NCBI RefSeq assembly: GCF_003390885.1
Contig: NZ_QMEL01000003.1
Coordinates: 248,001 to 312,000 of the forward strand
Length of the DNA stretch: 64,000 nucleotides
Source: Pelagibacterium sediminicola
Lineage (GTDB): Bacteria; Pseudomonadota; Alphaproteobacteria; Rhizobiales; Devosiaceae
Direction: 5' to 3'
The position numbers and the translations under genes are program-made. This document shows, piece by piece, positions 19,575-27,488 of this stretch (position 1 is the stretch's first letter; every line of letters starts with the position of its first letter). The notes below the pieces were generated by a model. The model was given only the letters and a program-made list of their open reading frames with translations, was not told the DNA's origin and ran no database searches.

Positions 19575-20561
19575 TCAGAGTGCGTTGATCGCCTCGAGAG
19601 CCCCTTCGGGCCAGCTCGCCGAAATGTCGGAGTTGAGATAGTGCTGCTGCGCATAGACGCGGAAGGCGTCGCGATCGGGCTCATAGATATTGAGTCCGGC
19701 GGCACGGAACTCATCGAGCAGGCTTGCCTCCATCTCGAGGTGCATGTTCTCACTCCACTCGATCACCTGATCGGCAGCGGCCTGCACCGCTTCCTGCCCC
19801 TCCGGCGAGAGCTTTTCCCATGCGGACTGAGAGATAACCAACAGGTCGTAACCCACCAGATGCGAGGTCAGGACGATCTGATCCATCACTTCGTAGAACT
19901 TCATGTTCTGGACGTTGGGCAGCGGGTTGTCCTGCCCGTCGATCGTGCCGGTCTGGAGCGCGGTGTAGACTTCCGCATAGGCGACCGGGTTGGGGTTGGC
20001 ACCCAGCGATTCCCCGAGGAACTGCCATGCGTCGCCGCCAGGCATGCGCAAGCGGATGCCCGCCATGTCCTCGGGCGTCGTGATCTGCTTGTCGCCGCGC
20101 AGGCCGACCTGACGCGCACCAAAATAGGTGGGGCCGAGAATGCGGATACCCAGCCGGTCTTCGGCCATCGCCTTGAACTCTTCGCCGATCTCGCTGTCAA
20201 AGAAGGTCCGCAGGTGCGCGGCATCGCGGAACAGATAGGCCGAAGTCAGGATGGACCATTCCGGAATCTGCTCGGAAATATCCTGAGGAGCGATGTTGCC
20301 CATTTCGAGGTTGTCACGCTGCAGGGCAACCAGCTCGGTGCCCTGGCGGAACATGGTCGCGCCGAAATAGTTCTCGACATTTGCGTATTCGCGCACGAGA
20401 TCGGCGAACTGGTTCATCATCGAGGCGCGAATGTCCTGATCGGAAACCACCGCCGAAAAACGCAGCGTGGGCACGTCCTGCGCCATGACCGGCAAAGCCG
20501 CCGTCCCCGCCAGAAGCAGCGAGCCCAGAAGCACGGCGCGGCGCGTAAAATCAAAACTCAT
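19575..20561 (-). CDS. TRAP transporter solute-binding protein (DctP family)
   Basis: The periplasmic receptor of the DctPQM system, 328 residues. The ATG at 20561 follows GGGAGG at suitable distance and opens a signal sequence, MSFDFTRRAVLLGSLLLAG, whose twin arginines suggest possible Tat export. The mature part has the DctP pattern: GTELVALQRDNLEMGNIAPQ, the substrate-carboxylate arginine region GIRLRMPGGDAWQFLGESLG and YAEVYTALQTGTIDGQDNPL. It is the first gene of the dctP-dctQ-dctM-aroQ operon. A 20-bp palindrome at 20666-20685 lies where its promoter should be. Confidence 0.92.
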   Translation of the reverse strand: MSFDFTRRAVLLGSLLLAGTAALPVMAQDVPTLRFSAVVSDQDIRASMMNQFADLVREYANVENYFGATMFRQGTELVALQRDNLEMGNIAPQDISEQIPEWSILTSAYLFRDAAHLRTFFDSEIGEEFKAMAEDRLGIRILGPTYFGARQVGLRGDKQITTPEDMAGIRLRMPGGDAWQFLGESLGANPNPVAYAEVYTALQTGTIDGQDNPLPNVQNMKFYEVMDQIVLTSHLVGYDLLVISQSAWEKLSPEGQEAVQAAADQVIEWSENMHLEMEASLLDEFRAAGLNIYEPDRDAFRVYAQQHYLNSDISASWPEGALEAINAL

Positions 20562-20665
20562 TTCCCAAAATCCTCCCGTCGTACCGGCATAACCGGTTGG
20601 TTTAGGTTGTGGCTCACTCCCGTGACCCAATACCGGACACTCGTCTGGTGCCACTCGACTCATTG

Positions 20666-20685
20666 TGTACGAAACAGTTCGTACA
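20666..20685. promoter_or_regulatory. Operator-like palindrome before dctP, site 1
   Basis: TGTACGAA-ACAG-TTCGTACA is a perfect 8-bp inverted repeat with a four-base centre, 105 bases upstream of the dctP start. Read on the dctP strand it directly follows a TTGACT that could be a -35 box, so a bound protein would block the promoter. The same 8-4-8 pattern recurs at 22593-22612 and 23613-23632. The likely binder is the TetR regulator encoded at 22648. Confidence 0.7.
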
Positions 20686-20794
20686 AGTCAATGTGCGGTT
20701 TGCATGTTGCAGCAGGTTAAGGCCTTCAAAATTTCTCTGTCAAATCCTTTTTCATATGATATTCTAGAAATTATCAGATAAACCGATTATCACC

Positions 20795-21478
20795 ATGACC
20801 ATCATTCCCATCACATCGGGCGACGACCATTACGGCATCGCCGAACAGACCTTCGTCCGTCTGCGCGCCGATATCATCGCGGGCGACCTCGAGCCCGGAT
20901 CCCGGCTCAGACTGGAGGCCCTTAAGCGCGATTACGGCGCCAGCATCAGCACCCTGCGCGAGATTCTCAACCGGCTGGCGACGGAAGGATTCGTGGAGGC
21001 CGAGGGACAAAAGGGTTTCGAAGTTGCCCGCGCAACCGCCTCGGGATTGCATGAAATAGGCGAACTCAGGCTTGTGCTGGAAACCCATGCGCTGTCCAAA
21101 TCGTTGGCCGTGGGCGATCTCGACTGGGAAGGGCGGGTCGTTGCCGCCCATCACAAGCTTGCGGCGATAGAAGGAAAGCTGGTCGCGGGCGATACATCGC
21201 GAACGCTCGAATGGGTGCGCTATGATTTCGATTTCCATGCGGCCCTGATCTCGGCCTGCGGCTCGCAGGCTCTCATGGAGATGCACGCTTCCGTATTCGA
21301 CAAGTTCATCCGCTATCACATGCTTGCCGCCAGCTTTCGCGGGCGGGCCGTCGCCGACGATCACCGCGAGTTGTTCGATCTCGCCCTCAAGCGCGACATT
21401 CCCGCTGCGGCCGGCAAGCTGGCACTGCACATCACTGCCGGGATCGATCACGTGCTGGCCAGCGGCCGCATCGCCTGA
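20795..21478 (+). CDS. GntR-family regulator, FCD (FadR-like) class
   Basis: A 227-residue transcription factor. The N-terminal winged helix covers about residues 15-80 (FVRLRADIIAGDLEPGSRLR, then STLREILNRLATEGFVE). The all-helical FCD ligand domain follows, with LRLVLETHALSKS and the metal-binding histidine region DFDFHAALISACGS and HRELFDLALKRD. FCD regulators usually sense small organic acids. It is divergent from dctP and probably acts in the 233-base gap between them; a weak palindrome (GATAA, five bases, TTATC) lies at 20777-20791, just before its ATG. Confidence 0.9.
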   Translation: MTIIPITSGDDHYGIAEQTFVRLRADIIAGDLEPGSRLRLEALKRDYGASISTLREILNRLATEGFVEAEGQKGFEVARATASGLHEIGELRLVLETHALSKSLAVGDLDWEGRVVAAHHKLAAIEGKLVAGDTSRTLEWVRYDFDFHAALISACGSQALMEMHASVFDKFIRYHMLAASFRGRAVADDHRELFDLALKRDIPAAAGKLALHITAGIDHVLASGRIA

Positions 21479-21483
21479 TCCTC

Positions 21484-22350
21484 TCAGGCTTCCGCCTGGA
21501 AGGTTCGCGCCATTTCCATAGGGTCGGGCGTGCGTCCGCTGAACAGCTCGAACGCCCTGACCGCTTGAAAAATCGCCATGCCTCCCCCCGAGAGCACACG
21601 GCACCCTCTTTCACGCGCGGCGGCGAGCAACTGTGTCTCGCGCGGGAAATAGATGATATCGGCAATCCACTGCCCCGGGTCGAGGGTCCGGGGATCGAGC
21701 GGAGTGCCGGGGAGCTTGGCCATGCCCACCGGGGTGGTGTTGACGATCCCTTGGGCCGCGCGGATCGCGCTTTGCAGATCGGTAGCAACAAAAACCCGCC
21801 CCGGGAACTGCCCATCGAACTTATCACGGAGCGCGACGGCCCTGCCCTCGTCGATATCGAAAATGGCGAGGCGGTCCACGCCGAGCCCAAGCAAGGCTTG
21901 CGCCACCGCGGCACCGGCTCCCCCCGCCCCCAATTGCAGAACCCTGTCGCGTGGGGCGCTGCCCATGTTCCGGCGAAAACTTTCCGCAAAGCCCCAGCAA
22001 TCGGTATTGTGCCCGACGGTATGGCCGTTTTCAAAGACGATGGTGTTGACCGCCCCGATACCGGCTGCATCCGGAGAAATCTCGTCAAGCAGCGCCAGGG
22101 CCTGCTGCTTGAAGGGATATGTTACGTTCAGACCGGCAAAACCGGCTTTTCTCGCGTGGTCGAGAACAAGGGCAAGATCGGCATTCTCAAGGCCCAGCGT
22201 ATCGAAGTCGAGCAGCATATAGTCATATTCGAGCCCGAGGCGGGCACCTTCACGCTGGTGCATTATGGGGGTCAGCGAAGCGCCGATGCCGCGCCCGACA
22301 AGCCCTACCCTGATGGCATTGCCGTCCACCGGCACCGTTTGCCGCGCCAT
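21484..22350 (-). CDS. Shikimate (possibly quinate/shikimate) dehydrogenase
   Basis: It oxidises shikimate to 3-dehydroshikimate, or runs in reverse. From the ATG at 22350 it is 288 residues, normal for the family; earlier GTG or TTG codons up to 22398 are possible. The substrate region is RGIGASLTPIMHQREG. The catalytic lysine lies in NVTYPFKQ, the catalytic aspartate in VGHNTDCWGF, and the dinucleotide fold in QLGAGGAGAAVAQALLGLG. The ending GGGMAIFQAVRAFELFSG is typical. The acidic run IFDIDEGR after the glycine loop suggests NAD rather than NADP, as in catabolic enzymes. It converges on the gntR gene and is divergent from tetR. Confidence 0.88.
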   Translation of the reverse strand: MARQTVPVDGNAIRVGLVGRGIGASLTPIMHQREGARLGLEYDYMLLDFDTLGLENADLALVLDHARKAGFAGLNVTYPFKQQALALLDEISPDAAGIGAVNTIVFENGHTVGHNTDCWGFAESFRRNMGSAPRDRVLQLGAGGAGAAVAQALLGLGVDRLAIFDIDEGRAVALRDKFDGQFPGRVFVATDLQSAIRAAQGIVNTTPVGMAKLPGTPLDPRTLDPGQWIADIIYFPRETQLLAAARERGCRVLSGGGMAIFQAVRAFELFSGRTPDPMEMARTFQAEA

Positions 22351-22592
22351 CAGGCCGACCAGTTCAGATTGGCTGTCGACTGGGCTCAATAACCCCACTC
22401 CCTGCTCGACCCGTGTCTGCTCGAACGTCCAAGCAGATTTTTTCAGTTTTCATGTTTCGCTCTTTCGGGCCCATGAACGGCGACCGCCCAGCCTCGAAAC
22501 GCGTCAGATTGTACCCGTGGGGCGCAAATTCATCCGCGCACCCTTGTCTTGTTTGCCTGCGTCCACCTAAATGGCATGCGGAATCAGACTAA

Positions 22593-22612
22593 TGTACGAA
22601 CTGGTTAGTTTA
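22593..22612. promoter_or_regulatory. Operator-like palindrome between the dehydrogenase gene and tetR, site 2
   Basis: TGTACGAA-CTGG-TTAGTTTA shares its whole left arm with site 1, and 18 of 20 bases with site 3 read in reverse. It lies 36 bases before the TetR start and about 240 bases before the divergent dehydrogenase start, so it could control either or both. Autoregulation by TetR is the simplest reading. The remainder of the 22351-22647 gap shows nothing else I can name. Confidence 0.7.
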
Positions 22613-22647
22613 GTCAATCGGGATTGGTTGGCAGGAGAAGTGAAGGC

Positions 22648-23322
22648 ATGACGACCATGCAGACCAAACGGGGCAAAAGGGCATCAATAAGAGCCCAGGA
22701 CCCGGAAGGCACGCGGCAGAATATCATCGAGGTCGCCTCTCACGAGTTCGCCCAGAGCGGGCTCGCCGGGGCCCGGATCGATGAGATCGCGGAAAAGACC
22801 CGGTCGAGCAAGCGCATGATCTATTATTATTTCGGGGACAAGGAGGGGCTTTACGTCTCGTGCCTCGAAAACGCCTATCGCGTCGTTCGTGAGGGCGAGG
22901 CCAAGCTGGAGATCGATCACCTGCCTGCGCGCGAAGGGCTCAAGCGGCTCGTTGAGTTCACGTTTGACCACCACCACGCCCATGAGGATTTCATCCGCAT
23001 GGTGATGATCGAGAATATCCACGCCGGCATCTATCTCGAACGGTCTTCGGTGCTGCGCAACGTCAACCAAACGGCGATCGCCCGCATCGCCAGCCTTTAT
23101 GAGCGCGGTACGGCGGAAGGGATGTTCCGGTCCGGGTTGGATCCGCTGGAGATACACTGGCAGATCAGCGCGCTGTGTTTTTTCAACGTCTCCAACCGCA
23201 CGACCTTCTCAAAACTGTTCGGTCGCGATTTCGGCTCACCTCAAAACCTCGCCTCGCTGCGCTCCAGAAGCGTCGACATGGTGGCGCGCTATCTTATCAA
23301 AGCCGAACTTCTTGCCGAATGA
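22648..23322 (+). CDS. TetR-family transcriptional regulator
   Basis: A 224-residue repressor-type protein. The N-terminal helix-turn-helix spans about residues 25-70 (ASHEFAQSGLAGARIDEIAE, then SSKRMIYYYFGDKEGLY). The C-terminal ligand and dimer domain is helical, with EDFIRMVMIENIHAG and the TetR_C pattern typical of regulators of aromatic-acid genes. The ATG at 22648 has AGGAG 10 bases upstream. It lies 321 bases upstream of quiC on the same strand. Its own promoter, the quiC promoter and the dctP promoter share one palindromic site, which makes it the best candidate for pathway regulator. Confidence 0.92.
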   Translation: MTTMQTKRGKRASIRAQDPEGTRQNIIEVASHEFAQSGLAGARIDEIAEKTRSSKRMIYYYFGDKEGLYVSCLENAYRVVREGEAKLEIDHLPAREGLKRLVEFTFDHHHAHEDFIRMVMIENIHAGIYLERSSVLRNVNQTAIARIASLYERGTAEGMFRSGLDPLEIHWQISALCFFNVSNRTTFSKLFGRDFGSPQNLASLRSRSVDMVARYLIKAELLAE

Positions 23323-23393
23323 TGGCTCGTGGAACCGTTCTGCGCGGGGAGCAAAAATCCCAGCGCCAGAGCATACCGATGCTTCTCCAGCCA

Positions 23394-23566
23394 GATCATT
23401 TCAGGTTTTGACGGAATGAGCTTCAAGCTCCTTTGCTGCCCCGGCGAAAGCCGGGGCCCATGCTGCAAAGTCCGCCGTGTTGGATGGTTCGCTATGGATC
23501 CCGGGTCGAGCCCGGGATAGCGACGGAGACAAGCCGATCGTTTCGATCAAAACCTGAAACGATCCA
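23394..23566. repeat. Palindromic element with GTTTCAGG-type ends
   Basis: The left end GATCATTTCAGGTTTTGACG and, on the other strand, the right end GGATCGTTTCAGGTTTTGAT form inverted termini. Inside are two hairpins, CCCCGGCGAAAGCCGGGG (23439-23456) and a CCCGGG-based stem at 23500-23516. The inner part, about 23434-23526, recurs inverted at 44997-45078. It lies between tetR and quiC and could end the tetR transcript. Confidence 0.6.
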
Positions 23567-23612
23567 AAAGCCCTCCGTATCAATTTGACGCCCCCATGGA
23601 TCATCCATAATA

Positions 23613-23632
23613 TGAACTAACCAGTTCGTATA
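23613..23632. promoter_or_regulatory. Operator-like palindrome before quiC, site 3
   Basis: TGAACTAA-CCAG-TTCGTATA, the reverse of the pattern at site 2, ends 11 bases before the quiC ATG and touches its ribosome site. A repressor bound here would block quiC transcription directly. Confidence 0.7.
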
Positions 23633-23643
23633 AGGACCTTGAA

Positions 23644-25533
23644 ATGAAAACCTCGATTGCCACGGTTTCGATCAGCGGCACCCTGCCCGAAAAGCTGAGC
23701 GCAATTGCCGCTGCCGGGTTCGATGGGGTCGAGATTTTCGAGGCCGATTTCCTGACGTTCGACAAGACGCCCGAAGACGTTGCCGCCATGGCCCGCGATC
23801 ATGGACTGGATATTACCCTTTTCCAGCCGTTTCGCGATTTCGAGGGCCTGCCCGAACCGTTGCGGCAAGCGGCCTTTTCCCGCGCGCAGCACAAGTTCGA
23901 CCTCATGGAGCGGCTGAGCACCGACCTTGTGCTGATCTGCTCGAGCGTTTCTCCCCATGCGCTCGGCGGTATTGATCGCGCTGCTGCGGATTTGCGCGCG
24001 CTCGGCGACATCGCCGCCGGGCGCGGCCTGCGCATCGGCTATGAGGCGCTTGCTTGGGGCCGTCATGTCAGGGACCACCGCGACGCCTGGGAGATCGTAC
24101 GCCGCGCCGAGCATCCCAATGTCGGGCTGATCCTTGACAGCTTTCATTCACTCTCACGCGACATCCCCTCGGATTCGATCCGCGCGATCCCTGGCGACAA
24201 GATATTTTTCGTTCAATTGGCCGACGCACCGGCGATGGACATGGATTTGCTCCACTGGAGCCGCCACTACCGCAACATGCCCGGACAGGGTGATCTGCCT
24301 GTCGTCGACTTCATGGCGGCGGTCGCGGCGACCGGCTATTCCGGCCCCTATTCGCTGGAAATCTTCAACGACCAGTTCCGCGGACGCGCCCCACAGGCCG
24401 TGGCCCGCGACGGCCATCGTGCCCTCATGTTCCTTGCCGATCAGGTCGCGCGCGCTGAACCGGGCGTAACGCCAGCGCCTTCGCTGCCGGACCGGGTAGC
24501 GGTAAAAGGTGTCGCCTTCATCGAATTTGCCTGCAACGATGCCGAGGCTGAAACGTTGGGCGCATTGCTCTTGAGCCTCGGGTTTCGGAGAGCTGGGCGC
24601 CACATCACCAAGGCCGTGACACTCTATAGACAAGGCACAATCAATATCGTCATCAACACCGAACGCAGCGGACTGGCCCATTCGGCCTATCTTGCGCACG
24701 GGATTTCGGCCTATGCATTTGGCCTGATGGTGGAGGACGCCGCCGCAACGGTCGCGCGCGCAAAAGCCTTGGGCGCGGAATTGTTCAGCCAGCCCATCGG
24801 CCCCGATGAAATCGATGTTCCGGCCATTCGCGGCATGGGCGGAAGCGTTCTTTATTTCCTCGACACGGTGAGCGAACTGGCCGAGGTCTGGGAACGCGAG
24901 TTCGTGCCCCCCGATGATACCACTCCTCAAGCGGATGCCGGTCTTGCCGGTATCGACCACGTCGCTCAGACGATGAATTACGAGGAGATGCTGACCTGGA
25001 TCCTCTTTTATCGCTCGATCCTTGCGACCCGGAAACTGCCTATGGTCGACATCCCCGATCCGGCGGGTCTGGTGCGCAGCCAGGTGATCGAGAACGAGGA
25101 CCGCTCCTTGCGGCTTACGCTCAACGGCGCGGAAAATCATCGTACGCTGGCGGGGCACTTCGTTGCCGAAACATTCGGGTCCGGCATACAGCATGTAGCG
25201 TTCACGAGCCGCGACATAAGGCGGACCGTAAGGACGCTGGCCGGTAACGGGATCAGGCTTTTGACCGTCTCACCCAATTATTACGACGATCTGCAGGCGC
25301 GCTTCGACCTTGATGACGATTTTACCGCCGAACTCAAGGCGCTGAACCTTCTTTACGACCGCGATGGGAGCGGGGAATTCCTGCAGGCCTACTCCGAACC
25401 GTTCGGCGAAGGGTTCTTTTTCGAGATAGTGGAGCGCCGAGGCGACTACGCAGGCTACGGCGCCCCCAACGCTCCCTTCCGCATCGCCGCCATGAAGCGC
25501 TTCCTGCGCGATAAGGCCATGCCGAGAACATGA
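23644..25533 (+). CDS. quiC: Two-domain 3-dehydroshikimate dehydratase (QuiC/HPPD-like fusion)
   Basis: It dehydrates 3-dehydroshikimate to protocatechuate, the entry to the beta-ketoadipate pathway. The 629-residue product has two parts. Residues 1-270 form a sugar-isomerase-like TIM barrel, with metal ligands expected at Glu in GYEALAWG, Asp in GLILDSFHSLS, Gln in FFVQLADAP and Glu in YSLEIFND. Residues 290-610 form a 4-hydroxyphenylpyruvate-dioxygenase-like domain, with the metal triad in GIDHVAQTM, GIQHVAFTS and FFFEIVERR. This fusion is known from Pseudomonas QuiC1-type enzymes; the dioxygenase-like half is not needed for the dehydratase reaction as I recall. AAGGA stands 9 bases before the ATG. 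Confidence 0.92.
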   Translation: MKTSIATVSISGTLPEKLSAIAAAGFDGVEIFEADFLTFDKTPEDVAAMARDHGLDITLFQPFRDFEGLPEPLRQAAFSRAQHKFDLMERLSTDLVLICSSVSPHALGGIDRAAADLRALGDIAAGRGLRIGYEALAWGRHVRDHRDAWEIVRRAEHPNVGLILDSFHSLSRDIPSDSIRAIPGDKIFFVQLADAPAMDMDLLHWSRHYRNMPGQGDLPVVDFMAAVAATGYSGPYSLEIFNDQFRGRAPQAVARDGHRALMFLADQVARAEPGVTPAPSLPDRVAVKGVAFIEFACNDAEAETLGALLLSLGFRRAGRHITKAVTLYRQGTINIVINTERSGLAHSAYLAHGISAYAFGLMVEDAAATVARAKALGAELFSQPIGPDEIDVPAIRGMGGSVLYFLDTVSELAEVWEREFVPPDDTTPQADAGLAGIDHVAQTMNYEEMLTWILFYRSILATRKLPMVDIPDPAGLVRSQVIENEDRSLRLTLNGAENHRTLAGHFVAETFGSGIQHVAFTSRDIRRTVRTLAGNGIRLLTVSPNYYDDLQARFDLDDDFTAELKALNLLYDRDGSGEFLQAYSEPFGEGFFFEIVERRGDYAGYGAPNAPFRIAAMKRFLRDKAMPRT

Positions 25534-25560
25534 CGATGCGGCGGTTGGGATTGGATCGCG

Positions 25561-25698
25561 CTGGTTTCCGGGAACGAGTCCCGGAATGACATTGGTGGCT
25601 TTGGCCGATACCTGCCCATTCCCGCTTGTCACCCCGGGATTCATTCCCCGGGTCCAGACCGAACCCGCCACAACTGCGAGAGCCTCGACGATTCCGTG
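25561..25698. repeat. Dispersed 140-bp palindromic repeat, copy 1
   Basis: It opens with TTTCCGGGAACGAGTCCCGG, a strong stem, then GGCCGATACCTGCCC, ACCCCGGGATTCATTCCCCG and GGTCCAGACCGAACCCGCC, ending near GACGATTCCGT. The same order of blocks occurs at 45200-45330 and, inverted, at 57930-58072. It fills the gap between the convergent quiC and permease genes, where it may serve as a terminator for both. Confidence 0.75.
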
Positions 25699-25720
25699 AG
25701 AACCTGGATCTATCTAGCGG

Positions 25721-26548
25721 CTACCCCTTCACACCCGATGAAATCATCACCGCTTCCGTCACTTTCTTTTGGAAGACGAGATAGGCAATCGCCACCGGAG
25801 CCGCTGCCAGTAGCGCCACGGCCATCAACCTTGCGTAGAATACACCAAAGGCATCGTTGACCTGGGTGATGCCGACCGGGATGGTCATCATGTTTTCAGA
25901 GGTGATGACGAGGAATGGCCAGAAGAACTGGTTCCAGGCCATGATGAAGGTGATGATGGCCAGCGCGGTGGTAATGCCCCAGTTGAGCGGCATATAGACC
26001 TTTAGCAGCAAGGTGTATTCCCCGCCCCCGTCGAGCAAGACCGCCTCGCGCATCTCCTTGGGCACCGCGTCGAAAAACTGCTTGTAGACAATGATCACCA
26101 CCGGCACGATGAGCTGGGGCAGGATGATGCCGCCCCAGGTATTGACCAGCCGCAGATCGTTCATCAGCACGAACTGGGTCACGACCAGCGCCTGAGAGGG
26201 AATCATGAAGCTCGCCAGCACCACGCCGTAAAGCAGGCGGCGTCCGGGAAAACGCATCTGGGAAAGCGCATAGGCGCACATCATGCCCGAAACGATCACA
26301 ACGACCGTGATGATCAGCGAGGTGCCGATGGAGTTGAAGTACCAGGTGAGCAGCCGGGTATTGAAGATGGATTCGACATAGGCATTGAGGTGAAGCATAT
26401 CGGGCAGAAGGCCGGCATTTGCACTCACCACATGATTTTCGGTCCTGATCGAGGTGACGAACGCCCAATAAAGCGGAAAGATCCAGATCACGGCGCCCAC
26501 CAGCGTAATCATCAGCAGGATGCCGTTTTCGATTTTCCGGGTACTCAT
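25721..26548 (-). CDS. Sugar ABC transporter permease (MalG/AraQ-like)
   Basis: One of two inner-membrane subunits of a carbohydrate ABC importer, 275 residues with six predicted helices. The EAA loop that docks the ATPase reads EMREAVLLDGGGEYTLLLKVYMPLNWG at about residues 180-205, with the conserved glycine in place. The start overlaps the previous permease stop by four bases. It is the last gene of the arabinoside operon. Confidence 0.92.
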   Translation of the reverse strand: MSTRKIENGILLMITLVGAVIWIFPLYWAFVTSIRTENHVVSANAGLLPDMLHLNAYVESIFNTRLLTWYFNSIGTSLIITVVVIVSGMMCAYALSQMRFPGRRLLYGVVLASFMIPSQALVVTQFVLMNDLRLVNTWGGIILPQLIVPVVIIVYKQFFDAVPKEMREAVLLDGGGEYTLLLKVYMPLNWGITTALAIITFIMAWNQFFWPFLVITSENMMTIPVGITQVNDAFGVFYARLMAVALLAAAPVAIAYLVFQKKVTEAVMISSGVKG

Positions 26549-27423
26549 TTGCGCCCCCCAATTCTCAAAAGCTGGAACTGCAGCACCGAGACAACCATGA
26601 TGATCACGAACAGCACCAGCGCGACTGCGGAGGCATAGCCGCCATTGTTGAGCTGGAAAGCCTCGCGGTAGACCATCATCAGGAGCACGTATGAGGAATT
26701 GAAGGGCCCCCCTCCGCTCAAGAGATACACCTGATCGAACAGTTTAAGCTGCAATATCAGTTGCAACGTCAGAACCAGTGCGGTCACCGGCCACAGCAAA
26801 GGCCAGGTAACCTTCCAGAACAGCTGCCACCGGTTGGCGCCATCGAGAGAGGCAGCCTCATAGAGTTCGGTGGGAATGTTGCGCAGCCCGGCGATGAACA
26901 ACAGCACGTTGAACCCGTTTGTCCACCAGATGGTGACCGTTGCCACGGTCGGCATAACCCATACTGGGTGTCTGAACACGGGAACGCGTTCCCCGACGAA
27001 AAACGCAATGGCTGGCTGAAGAATGCCGAACTGGAAATCGAGCATCCATGCCCAGATCTGGGTGACCACCGAGACCGGCAGGATATAGGGCAGGAAAAAC
27101 GCTGCCAACATCAATGCCTGCATGCGCCCCGAAAGCCGGTTGACCGCCAGCGCGATCACCAGCGCGATGACGGTGGTTGGCACCACCGTCAGGAGCACGA
27201 AATATCCATTGTTCTTGAGGGAGGTGTAAAAGAGGTTGTCCGACAACAGCTTTTTGTAGTTGTCCAACCCTATCCACTCACCGCTGCCGATAAGCGGCGC
27301 GTCGGTGAAACTGAGCTCGATCACGCGGATCGTGGGATAGAGAAAGACAAGACCGAAGATAAAGACGAATGGCGCGATCAGCGTCATCGCGATCGCGATG
27401 TGCTTGCGTCGATTTGTGATCAT
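26545..27423 (-). CDS. Sugar ABC transporter permease (MalF/AraP-like)
   Basis: The partner permease, 292 residues from the ATG at 27423. The first helix is at about 10-30 (IAIAMTLIAPFVFIFGLVFL) and the EAA loop is ELYEAASLDGANRWQLFWKV. The longer frame up to 27489 would run into the binding-protein stop and is not preferred. The gene follows the binding protein by 65 bases. Confidence 0.92.
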   Translation of the reverse strand: MITNRRKHIAIAMTLIAPFVFIFGLVFLYPTIRVIELSFTDAPLIGSGEWIGLDNYKKLLSDNLFYTSLKNNGYFVLLTVVPTTVIALVIALAVNRLSGRMQALMLAAFFLPYILPVSVVTQIWAWMLDFQFGILQPAIAFFVGERVPVFRHPVWVMPTVATVTIWWTNGFNVLLFIAGLRNIPTELYEAASLDGANRWQLFWKVTWPLLWPVTALVLTLQLILQLKLFDQVYLLSGGGPFNSSYVLLMMVYREAFQLNNGGYASAVALVLFVIIMVVSVLQFQLLRIGGRK

Positions 27424-27488
27424 AGCCAAGTGCGACACTCCCTTTGGGTGCCCACGCCGCTCAACTGCGAGCGGCGTGGCTGAGCGCA

